Shown piece by piece: positions 5,600 to 11,413 of a stretch of DNA of 22,100 nucleotides; positions within the stretch are counted from its first letter, which is position 1; each line of letters starts with the position of its first letter. The position numbers were made by a program, and so were the translations under genes. The notes below the pieces were generated by a model. That model saw only the letters and a program-made list of their open reading frames with translations. It was not told the origin of the DNA and searched no databases. The DNA comes from a virus. The stretch spans positions 1 through 22,100 of the IMG/VR virus record IMGVR_UViG_3300030109_002959; one strand, 5' to 3'.

Positions 5600-5706
5600 G
5601 TGGTGTATCCTAGATACACCACGGATACACCATAGATACACCACTAAAATTGATTAAAAGTGTTGATATAATTGACTAATAGACCTTTAGATACACCAGA
5701 TACACC
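5600..5706. promoter_or_regulatory. Operator cluster of GATACACC sites
   Basis: GATACACC occurs on the plus strand at 5613, 5624 and 5635, exactly 11 bases apart, and again at 5690 and 5699. An inverted copy GGTGTATC lies at 5602-5609. Copies one and two form a perfect inverted pair with arms GTGGTGTATC (5600-5609) and GATACACCAC (5613-5622). The cluster lies between two divergent promoters, as expected for cooperative repressor or activator binding. An iteron-type replication origin is an alternative. Confidence 0.65.
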
Positions 5707-5711
5707 TCTTT

Positions 5712-5725
5712 TACCCCCTGGGGTA
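5712..5725. promoter_or_regulatory. 14-bp palindrome at the -35 position
   Basis: TACCCC (5712-5717) and GGGGTA (5720-5725) form perfect arms around CT. The site sits just upstream of the rightward promoter core at 5739-5762. It differs from the GATACACC sites, so a second regulator could bind here. Confidence 0.4.
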
Positions 5726-5738
5726 CTTTTTAATATCA

Positions 5739-5762
5739 ATTACTCTGTATAATCTATATAAG
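5739..5762 (+). promoter_or_regulatory. Promoter core for the rightward oxygenase gene
   Basis: ATTACTCTG (5739-5747) is followed by TATAAT (5748-5753) and CTATATAAG (5754-5762), and the ATG is at 5771. The core matches the leftward core base for base over most of its length. With no ribosome binding site, use of the second box would give a leaderless or nearly leaderless mRNA. Confidence 0.5.
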
Positions 5763-5770
5763 AAAATTTT

Positions 5771-6292
5771 ATGGACGTTCAAATAATTGATTTAAACATA
5801 CCAAAAAACATTAATAAGCAGATCTCAACATTGTTAGCTAATCATCATTGGTATAAAGGCTATGATTTAGAATTGAATGAAAACTCAAGATATAATGATT
5901 TAAAACAAGGCATTAGACGTGGTTTCAGTGTAGAGACATTCAATGGTGCTAATCCAATTAATCTTAACACATCATTAAATTTGTTTGCTAATCTTGTGTA
6001 TGAAACAACATTAGAAAAACTACAAATATCAGGTGAAATATTTAGGTTTTATTGGAATCTTTGCTTACCTGGAGATATTTTTGATTTACATACAGACGTA
6101 GATAAAATTAATCATTATTCAATCATATACAACCTACAAACGACTGATGGTGGGACTATTATTGATGGCCATAAATACCAAGATAAGGAATCTCAAGTGA
6201 AACTATTTCAGAGTAATATTCTTCATAAGGGTGTCAGCCCTACTAACTCACAGTTTAGAATGAATCTAAACATCGTTTTTAAAAAATATTAA
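5771..6292 (+). CDS. 2OG-Fe(II) oxygenase-like protein (first of two)
   Basis: The 173-aa product has the layout of a small phage 2-oxoglutarate and Fe(II)-dependent oxygenase. The metal triad is His107 and Asp109 in DLHTDVD plus His152 in NILHKGV. Arg163 in SQFRMNLNIVF is the expected 2-oxoglutarate contact. The strand-rich part between them (SIIYNLQTTDGGTIIDG) fits the jelly-roll core. Phage members are thought to hydroxylate proteins or nucleobases, but the substrate here is unknown. It is transcribed alone, divergently from the terS operon, from a shared control region. No Shine-Dalgarno sequence is visible before its ATG. Confidence 0.8.
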   Translation: MDVQIIDLNIPKNINKQISTLLANHHWYKGYDLELNENSRYNDLKQGIRRGFSVETFNGANPINLNTSLNLFANLVYETTLEKLQISGEIFRFYWNLCLPGDIFDLHTDVDKINHYSIIYNLQTTDGGTIIDGHKYQDKESQVKLFQSNILHKGVSPTNSQFRMNLNIVFKKY

Positions 6293-6363
6293 TTGTTCGG
6301 TGTCCGGTTTTCGTGTACACTGATTATGTGTTTATTTGTTTAATACACGTTCTTTGCTCGATT

Positions 6364-6401
6364 CTTGGGGGTTTACTTGCTCTCTGGTTAGTTCCCCCAG
6401 G
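6364..6401. terminator. Long-loop hairpin between convergent genes
   Basis: CTTGGGGG (6364-6371) can pair with CCCCCAGG (6394-6401), including one T-G pair, around a 22-base loop. It lies between the rightward oxygenase gene and the leftward gene ending at 6427. No T-run follows, so termination would be weak. Confidence 0.3.
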
Positions 6402-6426
6402 GATCAAATACATCAGACCTCCGTGA

Positions 6427-6852
6427 CTAGTCCCTTAACCTTTCGAAATTTTCTTCATTAATTAATTTTCTTATTTCTCTTCTCTCTTCCTTATTATTCG
6501 CATTACGATAACGTTTATATAAATCTCGATAACGGATCCATGAAGATTGTAATTTAGTAAACTTTATTTTACCAAGTTCAATTAACTTCTTATATTCACC
6601 ACGTACAAAGTCAGGATCCATCTCAGCTCCCCAACACACACGTTGAAAGTCGTCAGAATTTTTTAAGAACCAACAATGACTATCATGTTTATGATATGTT
6701 TCTTTTTTAAAATTAGATGGGTTGATTGCATCTTCCAAAGCTTGCACAAGGATCGCCTGAAACAATCTCTGTTCTGCATAGGCTTTCGGTCGTGTAATCT
6801 CCAGGCTCAACTTAATGCCCAAAAATTTTAGTAAGCTTGGAGCACAAGTCAT
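6427..6852 (-). CDS. Conserved phage protein with DF..VC / DP.FVR signature
   Basis: The core of this frame contains AEQRLFQAILVQALEDA, then SHCWFLKNSDDFQRVCWGAE and MDPDFVRGEYKKL. This arrangement of an N-terminal helix, a WF-x-DF-x-x-VC segment and a DP-x-x-VR segment is found in small phage proteins of unknown function, usually about 100 aa. The C-terminus is a charged helix rich in Arg and Lys. The ATG at 6852 overlaps the upstream gene by 41 bases. A TTG just after the upstream stop would give a shorter protein beginning near LSLEITRPKAYAEQ, so the exact start is uncertain. Confidence 0.7.
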   Translation of the reverse strand: MTCAPSLLKFLGIKLSLEITRPKAYAEQRLFQAILVQALEDAINPSNFKKETYHKHDSHCWFLKNSDDFQRVCWGAEMDPDFVRGEYKKLIELGKIKFTKLQSSWIRYRDLYKRYRNANNKEERREIRKLINEENFERLRD

Positions 6853-7039
6853 AAGCTTTTAATTTATCCATCTCATAAGTCCGTGAAAGTTTTTTTTTAA
6901 ATTTAGGAGTGGTATATACATCGATGTACAAATCCCACATGCGTTCAAGATAGTTCATCTTCTCCTCACCTGTCATTACAGTGAGTAAAACAATAGAATG
7001 CTTTAGTAATCTATTAGAGGCTTTTGTATTCATTCGCAT
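6812..7039 (-). CDS. Small helical phage protein, unknown
   Basis: Starting from the ATG at 7039 the product is 75 aa, though a GTG at 7045 and a second ATG at 7033 are possible. It has a basic start (MRMNTKASNRLLKH), then TGEEKMNYLERMWDLYIDVY and a Lys-rich C-terminal half. No domain is recognised. It overlaps the next gene in a minus-strand series of small genes. The start lies in the right arm of an inverted repeat (7038-7046 and 7079-7087), and no ribosome binding site is obvious, so translation may depend on the upstream gene or RNA structure. Confidence 0.55.
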   Translation of the reverse strand: MRMNTKASNRLLKHSIVLLTVMTGEEKMNYLERMWDLYIDVYTTPKFKKKLSRTYEMDKLKAYDLCSKLTKIFGH

Positions 7040-7087
7040 AACCACGATGCGGGAAAAGATGATATGGAAAAATTACACCGTGGTTAT
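7038..7087. repeat. Inverted repeat spanning a gene junction
   Basis: ATAACCACG (7038-7046) and CGTGGTTAT (7079-7087) are perfect 9-base inverted arms 32 bases apart. One arm covers the stop of the upstream gene and the other covers the possible starts of the downstream one. In mRNA this could fold and hide the downstream start. Confidence 0.5.
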
Positions 7088-7335
7088 ACATTTTTAACGA
7101 CCAGTTTGATGCCTTTAGCTTGCGCTGCAGCTTTACGTCCTGATCGCCATCTATCCTCGATCTTATCAAGGAAAGAAAGACTAAAATTTCCTAAACCAAA
7201 GTCATTTCCACAATACAACTGAAACATCAAACTTGTTAACTCATCATAAGTTTTTTTATTTGGACACACCATTACTAGCTTGTCCAAAGCTTGGTTTAAT
7301 GCTTCTTCGCTGCCTTTTTTTACAGCTTTACCCAC
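7084..7335 (-). CDS. Small phage protein, unknown, GTG start
   Basis: The 83-aa frame begins with GTG at 7335, with AAGGA about eight bases upstream. The protein has a helical N-terminus (EEALNQALDKLVMVC), a short Cys-containing middle (LYCGNDFGLGNFSLSF) and a basic C-terminus (RSGRKAAAQAKGIKLVVKNV). No family is recognised. It seems to be the first gene of a three-gene minus-strand unit running to 6427, separated by about 180 bases from the terminator at 7473-7499. Confidence 0.6.
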   Translation of the reverse strand: MGKAVKKGSEEALNQALDKLVMVCPNKKTYDELTSLMFQLYCGNDFGLGNFSLSFLDKIEDRWRSGRKAAAQAKGIKLVVKNV

Positions 7336-7472
7336 AAAATAATCCTTTTATTAAAAGTTAATTTTATGATTCGTTGTTCGGTGAAAATAAAGTGTTTTGA
7401 AAGCCCCACTTATCTCATTTAGGCTTAGGAATACGTTATTGATTATTATTTTATTTAAATTTTAATTGCAAG

Positions 7473-7499
7473 AAAAAAAAGGGCCAGTCTCCCGGCCCT
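7473..7499 (-). terminator. Intrinsic terminator after the 8334-7514 unit
   Basis: On the minus strand AGGGCC (7499-7494) pairs with GGCCCT (7485-7480) around an eight-base loop. A run of eight T follows. It begins 14 bases after the stop of the gene at 7514-7729, so it should end that transcription unit. Confidence 0.85.
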
Positions 7500-7513
7500 G
7501 TTTCGCTGTTAAG

Positions 7514-7729
7514 CTATTTACCATTCAAGAGTTTCTTTCCTTGATTAAGTAAGTTCTCTTTCATTTTAGCATAAGGTAAACCCTCTTTTTTTGCTATTTT
7601 CTTAATCTCTTCGTCTACTAACTTTGCAATCATATTGCCTGGTCTTCTAAAACCATTTGAGCCCATGGCTCTTATTATCGTGTATGATTCGATATCAACT
7701 GCACAAGACTTCCATTTGTTTATGTCCAT
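7514..7729 (-). CDS. Small basic phage protein, possibly DNA-binding
   Basis: The 71-aa protein starts MDINKWKSCAVDIESYTIIR. It continues with FRRPGNMIAKLVDEEIKKIA and a Lys-rich tail. The order of a short strand, a turn and a helix with VDEEIKKIAKKEG is reminiscent of small ribbon-helix-helix proteins of phages, but this is only a likeness. The ATG has AAGGAG seven bases upstream, a strong site, so production may be high. It is the last gene before a strong terminator. A short membrane protein ends 9 bases upstream. Confidence 0.65.
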   Translation of the reverse strand: MDINKWKSCAVDIESYTIIRAMGSNGFRRPGNMIAKLVDEEIKKIAKKEGLPYAKMKENLLNQGKKLLNGK

Positions 7730-7738
7730 ATTTTCTCC

Positions 7739-7846
7739 TTAAAAAAATGTTATGTAATACAAACCACCAAAAATTACTAATAAAATTTTCGCTGGTATTA
7801 GAAACAACAATGCACAAATAATTGTTTTAATAATCAGGTTGTTCAT
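7739..7846 (-). CDS. 35-aa single-span membrane protein
   Basis: The minus strand encodes a 35-aa, almost wholly hydrophobic peptide. It starts MNNLIIKTIICALLF, continues with a proline-lysine break (LIPAKILLV) and ends IFGGLYYITFF. It overlaps the preceding gene by 20 bases, and its stop directly precedes the ribosome binding site of the next gene. One or two membrane passes are likely. A holin-like or inner-membrane regulatory role is possible but unsupported. Confidence 0.55.
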   Translation of the reverse strand: MNNLIIKTIICALLFLIPAKILLVIFGGLYYITFF

Positions 7847-8081
7847 CTTCTAATCCTTTCAATTGATCATAAACAAGTTCAGATGCTACCTTTTCATTAA
7901 TAATATAGATAGGCATATCTTCAAACTTTAATGAACATTGTTGTAATCTTTTCATACAATTTTGAAAATCATCATCAGCATATTCTAGTGGTTGCCCACT
8001 TACTGCATGCGCAGGTAACTGATCTAAAATCTTGTCAACCTGTTGACACCAATTTTTAAAAGTTTCTGATTTACTTTTCAT
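7827..8081 (-). CDS. Small acidic phage protein, unknown
   Basis: The 84-aa protein contains three cysteines (Cys12, Cys42, Cys49), a helical start (ETFKNWCQQVDKILDQL) and an acidic C-terminus (KGLEDEQPDY). No metal-binding pattern is evident and no family is recognised. Its ATG overlaps the end of the upstream coiled-coil gene by 11 bases, and its 3' end overlaps the short membrane gene, so all four genes of this unit are translated in close order. Confidence 0.6.
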   Translation of the reverse strand: MKSKSETFKNWCQQVDKILDQLPAHAVSGQPLEYADDDFQNCMKRLQQCSLKFEDMPIYIINEKVASELVYDQLKGLEDEQPDY

Positions 8082-8334
8082 TGAGTATCTTCTCCAGATC
8101 TTGCATTGGACTATCTGATAATTGCACTACAGCTTTTTTTAATCTTTTATTTTGTTCTGTAAGTTTAGTTAGATTAGTTTGTAGTTCATCCATGTTTTTT
8201 AAAAGTCCTGCTAAAGTTTTTGCAAGATTATCTAATGCTACATCTAAATCTGTAGCTTCCATGTCTGGTGTAAGTTTGAGTGGTTCTTGATATCCACCTG
8301 TGTTTGGTGTTGTACTTGTTGTCACTATTGCCAT
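8071..8334 (-). CDS. Coiled-coil phage protein, unknown
   Basis: The 87-aa product has a Thr-rich start (MAIVTTSTTPNTGG) followed by a long helix from about residue 26 to the end with a regular leucine spacing (LAKTLAGLLKNMDELQTNLT). It should form a coiled coil. The ATG is preceded by AGAGGAGG, a near-perfect ribosome binding site five bases away, which makes this the leading gene of a unit that ends at the terminator at 7473. It may be a scaffold or virion-associated protein; nothing decides this. Confidence 0.65.
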   Translation of the reverse strand: MAIVTTSTTPNTGGYQEPLKLTPDMEATDLDVALDNLAKTLAGLLKNMDELQTNLTKLTEQNKRLKKAVVQLSDSPMQDLEKILNEK

Positions 8335-8404
8335 GTGGCCTCCTCTTTGTTATGATTATTAATACTCCTAATATAATTATTTTCATGGGATATGCAAGGA
8401 TATT

Positions 8405-8680
8405 ATGACTAAATTTTACATCGTTTTATATATGTGCTCAATGCTTAGTGGCCAGTGTCCGTCATACAATTATACTGGGCATTCTTTCAATTCCCACACA
8501 GAATGCATAGAATTTGGTTATCGTATTGCATATGGAACTTTTAGAGAATTAGAACAAATGGAAGACTTTACTAAAGAGTATATAGAAAATAGCAGAATAG
8601 CTGTAAAATTTGAATGTAAACCAATTGAAGTAAAAAAACCTGTTGTCCCACCCCCAAAACCAAAAGGTAAAGCTACATAG
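8405..8680 (+). CDS. Small exported-looking cysteine-containing protein
   Basis: The 91-aa product opens with a short hydrophobic stretch (MTKFYIVLYMCSML) that could be a weak signal or membrane anchor. Four cysteines (11, 18, 34, 71) could form disulfides outside the cytoplasm. The C-terminus is a Lys/Pro tail (KKPVVPPPKPKGKAT). Small proteins of this type are common in marine phages, usually without function. The ATG has AAGGA five bases upstream. It is divergent from the gene starting at 8334, with 70 bases between them that include TATAAT at 8372-8377. Confidence 0.65.
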   Translation: MTKFYIVLYMCSMLSGQCPSYNYTGHSFNSHTECIEFGYRIAYGTFRELEQMEDFTKEYIENSRIAVKFECKPIEVKKPVVPPPKPKGKAT

Positions 8681-8710
8681 TTGCAATGTGGTCACATTTT
8701 GTTATATAAT
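8681..8710 (+). promoter_or_regulatory. Promoter for a probably leaderless gene
   Basis: TTGCAA (8681-8686) and TATAAT (8705-8710) are 18 bases apart, and the next ATG is at 8716. Transcription should start within a base or two of that ATG, and no ribosome binding site lies in the five intervening bases. The spacer holds the near-palindrome TGTGGTCACA. Confidence 0.6.
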
Positions 8711-8715
8711 ACTCC

Positions 8716-8982
8716 ATGAAGCTATATCGCGTCCAAGCAAACTATAGAAATATATATATTAATGAGATGCTTGAGGCTGAGAACGATAAGGCCGCTCTTG
8801 AGTGTTTATTAAAAAGGGTTGACTCAGGAGTCGTAACAGAGATTGAAGGTGCTGGTTTCCATGATCCCAACATCCTAATCTTAACCCTCGAAGAGGTAGA
8901 TAGAAATGTCTCTACAACAACTAGTGGCGAAAAAACTTCAGTTGGAATCCAAGTGGGCAACACAGGCATTGTCTCAGGGTAG
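8716..8982 (+). CDS. Small phage protein, probably from a leaderless mRNA
   Basis: The 88-aa product has a plausible core at residues 1-60. It starts MKLYRVQANYRNIYINEMLE, continues with a charged helix (ENDKAALECLLKRV), and has a beta part ending ILILTLEEVD. This resembles small phage proteins with a strand-strand-helix-strand plan, without a known role. The last 25 residues (rich in Ser, Thr and Gly) are encoded where the next gene already runs in another frame, so they may be an overprinted tail. The ATG follows a TATAAT box by five bases. Confidence 0.6.
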   Translation: MKLYRVQANYRNIYINEMLEAENDKAALECLLKRVDSGVVTEIEGAGFHDPNILILTLEEVDRNVSTTTSGEKTSVGIQVGNTGIVSG

Positions 8983-9094
8983 AGTTACTACTGACATGAA
9001 GTGGATCGACATTGAACTAAAAAATGTAAAGGTCAAAATTAATGAACAAAGTGTTCTTGATGCAAGATCTGACCTTTTAAAAAAAGCAGGTTAA
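8906..9094 (+). CDS. Small helical phage protein overlapping its neighbour
   Basis: The 62-aa frame starts at an ATG with AGAGG nine bases upstream. The protein is highly charged and helical (QQLVAKKLQLESKWATQAL, later DARSDLLKKAG) and contains MKWIDIELKNVKVKI, which looks like a natural amphipathic strand and helix. It overlaps the previous gene by 77 bases in another frame. That is long for this genome, where overlaps are mostly 1-20 bases. No family is recognised. Confidence 0.6.
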   Translation: MSLQQLVAKKLQLESKWATQALSQGRVTTDMKWIDIELKNVKVKINEQSVLDARSDLLKKAG

Positions 9095-9101
9095 GCTTTT
9101 T
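9081..9101 (+). terminator. AT-rich terminator-like hairpin
   Basis: AAAAAGC (9081-9087) pairs with GCTTTTT (9095-9101) around a loop containing the stop codon of the gene ending at 9094. The stem has two G-C pairs and ends in five T. It is weak, but it is correctly placed at the end of the plus-strand pair. Confidence 0.4.
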
Positions 9102-9149
9102 AAAAAAAACAAATTTTTTTCCTAGCCCTTCTATGCTCTAAATTAAAAA

Positions 9150-9215
9150 TTGCATGCGTTGTCGCATCCAGTATTGAACCCCTGCGATTGTGAGTCGTCT
9201 ACTATTCAATAAAAT
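9150..9215 (-). other. tRNA-like fragment and small hairpin
   Basis: On the minus strand, CGACTCACAATCG looks like an anticodon arm with loop CTCACAA. It is followed by GCAGGGGTTCAATA, like the start of a T-arm. The T stem does not close, and no acceptor or D stem is present, so this is not a working tRNA. A perfect hairpin, ATGCG-TTGT-CGCAT, lies at 9154-9167. The stretch may be the remnant of a tRNA or an attachment site. Confidence 0.3.
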
Positions 9216-9236
9216 AAAAATCTTAAAATTTGCTCG

Positions 9237-9245
9237 TGGTATAAT
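9237..9245 (+). promoter_or_regulatory. Extended -10 promoter
   Basis: TG, one base, then TATAAT (9240-9245) forms an extended -10 element, which can work without a good -35. It lies 30 bases before the ATG of the 37-aa gene and its AAGGAG site. Confidence 0.5.
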
Positions 9246-9275
9246 AGGTTATAAAAAAAAATAAGGAGAGCAAAA

Positions 9276-9389
9276 ATGTTTGAATGGAAACACCCAAACT
9301 ATTATAGAGAGCTAAGAAAATTGAGAGAAGAAGCAGAAAAGGAATTAGAAAAAAAAGAGCAAGAGGAAGAAGATAAAAAAGAAGACTAA
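9276..9389 (+). CDS. 37-aa highly charged peptide
   Basis: This short frame has its own extended -10 promoter and an AAGGAG ribosome binding site seven bases before the ATG, so it is likely translated. The peptide starts MFEWKHPNYYRELRKLREEA and continues as a Glu/Lys-rich helix ending KKED. It is probably a single amphipathic helix. Its stop codon overlaps the stop of a leftward 27-aa frame. No family is recognised. Confidence 0.6.
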   Translation: MFEWKHPNYYRELRKLREEAEKELEKKEQEEEDKKED

Positions 9390-9469
9390 CGTTTTGGTTT
9401 ATATAAGACATGTAACTTCTTGCCGTCAAAGTAATATCCCTCAAGTTCTTTTTTATTCTTTGGCTTCAC
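9386..9469 (-). CDS. Possible 27-aa peptide after polA
   Basis: A GTG at 9469, inside the last codons of the polymerase gene, opens a frame reading MKPKNKKELEGYYFDGKKLH and ending VLYKPKR. Its composition is natural for a small strand-rich peptide and it ends exactly at the stop of the convergent 37-aa gene. The ribosome binding site is poor, so this is only suggestive. Confidence 0.3.
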   Translation of the reverse strand: MKPKNKKELEGYYFDGKKLHVLYKPKR

Positions 9470-11321
9470 CCCAGCTTTGACCGATCGCAACATCGACTTT
9501 GCTTGGGACTTTGAGTGTTTCGATTGCATTTTCCATTATCTCCTTTACTTGTGTTATATCATTTTCATTATTTAGTGAAAAACATAATTCATCATGAATT
9601 TGTAAAAGTGGTTTGAATCCTGCTTTGTAACAATCAATCATAGCTTGTTTTGTTTGATCCGCAGCAGATCCTTGAATTAATCTGTTTAGGGCCTTGTAAG
9701 TAAAAGCTCTCCTGATGTTATTGCCATAAATGGCCTTAGCCTCCTCATATTGCATTGCTTTATTCATACCGAAGGTAGAGGGCTCCCACATGTCAAATCG
9801 GCATTTACGACCCCTTATTGTTCGAATAAAGCCATACTTTGAGGCAGAGCTAGACACATCAGTAGCTAATCTCTTAACAAAAGGCACTCTTTCTCCGTAT
9901 TGTCGAAGTAAAGTTTCAGCTTTATCTTTAGTTATGCCTAATTCCTTACCTAATTTGGCCTTTCCCATACCGTAAAACAGCCCTAAATTAATTGTTTTAG
10001 CCTGTGTTCTAGTAATTCCTGCCATATCAGCCACTATTTGGTGAAAGTCAGCTGATTCGTTCTTATAAGCTTCAATAAACTCCGCTGCACCTTCAAACGT
10101 ATTGTCTACAGATGCAGCGTAGTGAGCAACAAGCCTAGGCTCTTGTTGTGAGTAGTCGAAACTACCCCATTGCCTACCTTCTTCAGGTAGAAACAAACTT
10201 CTAATTTTATTTCCAAATTCTTTGTTACGAGCTGGTATCTGCTGTAGGTTTGGATTCGAATAAGAAAGTCTTCCAGATACAGTCCCACCTTGGTCAGATC
10301 TTAGTTGATTTATTTCTGAATGTATTCTACCTTTATGCACATAACGTTGAATGGAGTCTATGAATGTTGAATGGAATTTATTTATTTCTCTTGCTTCTCT
10401 TATTAGTTGCGCTATCGGGTTATCACAGTTCACTAACCAGTTTTGGGTAAAACTTGGCTCATCACTTTTCGGTGTCCGTGGGTACTCAACACCTATCCTG
10501 TCAAACACTTGAGCAACACTTCTTGCTGCCCAAATATCTACATCAAGTGTGGTCTGAGATTTTATTTGATATAAAACCTCAGACTCTTTTTGTTTGAATT
10601 CTTTTTTTAACTTAGCTGCTTGTGCCTCGTCAACTCTTATTCCTGTTCTTCTTGTCTCAATTAAAATAGGAAGTAGTTCCATCTCCATATCCCAAACATC
10701 ATTTAAACTTTGCTTAGATATTTCTGATTTAAATCTTTCCCACAATCTTAAAGTTAACCCTGCATCTTGCTCAGCATAAAAACCAACATAACCTGCAGGT
10801 AACTTCCACAAATCAGCTTTTGCATCTATACCCCATTCTTTTGCTTTTTCATTCAAAAAGGTTTCGTTTTTAATTTCACCTAAATAATCTTTAGCACATG
10901 CATTCAAGCTAAAACTAAATCTGTTTTCATTTATCAAAGCTGCAGCAATCATTGTATCTACAATCTTACCTTTTATTTCAAAGCCATTTACTAATAACCA
11001 ACCAACATCATAACTTGCATTGTGAAAAATTTTAGTTGCAGGTAATCTTAAAATGTCTTGCATGAACGCGCAGGTAATAGATAAATCCATATTGCCTCCT
11101 GCATCATGTGCTATAGGAAAATACCACTGTTGACCAAGTGCAGCTACTGCAAATCCTACGATGTGGCCATCAAAGGTTGCCCAACCTGGTCCTTTTGTTT
11201 TTATGTTAGGATCTTTAGTCTCTAAATCAATTGCTATCTCTGTTGCTTTTGACAAATCAGGATATTCTGCAGGTGCTATCCAATCACTGTCATTGTATAT
11301 AAAATTTAACTGATGAGTCAT
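9453..11321 (-). CDS. polA: DNA polymerase, family A, with 3'-5' exonuclease
   Basis: This 622-aa enzyme should replicate the phage genome. The exonuclease domain shows Asp32 and Glu34 in IDLETKD, Asn101 and Asp105 in HNASYDV, and Tyr182 and Asp186 in YAEQDA. The polymerase domain shows TVSGRLSYSNPNLQQIP (about 347-363), motif A FDYSQQE with Asp389, motif B RTQAKTINLGLFYG with Arg438 and Lys442, and motif C IHDE (575-578). Leu446 is at the position of E. coli Phe762, a variant linked by earlier studies to slower, more accurate enzymes and often to temperate phages. The 5' nuclease domain is absent, as usual in phages. The ATG overlaps the stop of a 31-aa membrane protein. Confidence 0.97.
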   Translation of the reverse strand: MTHQLNFIYNDSDWIAPAEYPDLSKATEIAIDLETKDPNIKTKGPGWATFDGHIVGFAVAALGQQWYFPIAHDAGGNMDLSITCAFMQDILRLPATKIFHNASYDVGWLLVNGFEIKGKIVDTMIAAALINENRFSFSLNACAKDYLGEIKNETFLNEKAKEWGIDAKADLWKLPAGYVGFYAEQDAGLTLRLWERFKSEISKQSLNDVWDMEMELLPILIETRRTGIRVDEAQAAKLKKEFKQKESEVLYQIKSQTTLDVDIWAARSVAQVFDRIGVEYPRTPKSDEPSFTQNWLVNCDNPIAQLIREAREINKFHSTFIDSIQRYVHKGRIHSEINQLRSDQGGTVSGRLSYSNPNLQQIPARNKEFGNKIRSLFLPEEGRQWGSFDYSQQEPRLVAHYAASVDNTFEGAAEFIEAYKNESADFHQIVADMAGITRTQAKTINLGLFYGMGKAKLGKELGITKDKAETLLRQYGERVPFVKRLATDVSSSASKYGFIRTIRGRKCRFDMWEPSTFGMNKAMQYEEAKAIYGNNIRRAFTYKALNRLIQGSAADQTKQAMIDCYKAGFKPLLQIHDELCFSLNNENDITQVKEIMENAIETLKVPSKVDVAIGQSWGEAKE

Positions 11322-11413
11322 AATTTTTTTATAATAAGATAAGCTATTGTTGCACCAATTGCCAGCGCAACCATACTTACTCCCAACATTCCTAAACCAT
11401 ATCCAACTGTCAT
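11318..11413 (-). CDS. 31-aa single-span membrane protein upstream of polA
   Basis: The frame reads MTVGYGLGMLGVSMVALAIG and ends in AYLIIKKL, a glycine-rich hydrophobic segment with a Lys-Lys end. One membrane helix with a cytoplasmic basic end is likely. The start overlaps the stop of the zinc-ribbon gene as ATGA, and its stop overlaps the polA start as ATGA, so the three genes are tightly coupled. No family is recognised. Confidence 0.7.
   Translation of the reverse strand: MTVGYGLGMLGVSMVALAIGATIAYLIIKKL

Noticed and set aside
5600-5706. CRISPR-like array from the repeated GATACACC words
   Set aside because: Repeats are only 8 bases and spacings are 3-50 bases, with no spacer-like unique units. 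An operator array explains them better.
9150-9215. Intact tRNA gene on the minus strand
   Set aside because: The anticodon-like loop is present, but the T stem does not pair and neither an acceptor stem nor a D-arm can be drawn.
9223-9444. Leftward 73-codon frame after polA
   Set aside because: It lies across the plus-strand 37-aa gene and its promoter. Its hydrophobic reading is the complement of a Lys/Glu-rich coding stretch.
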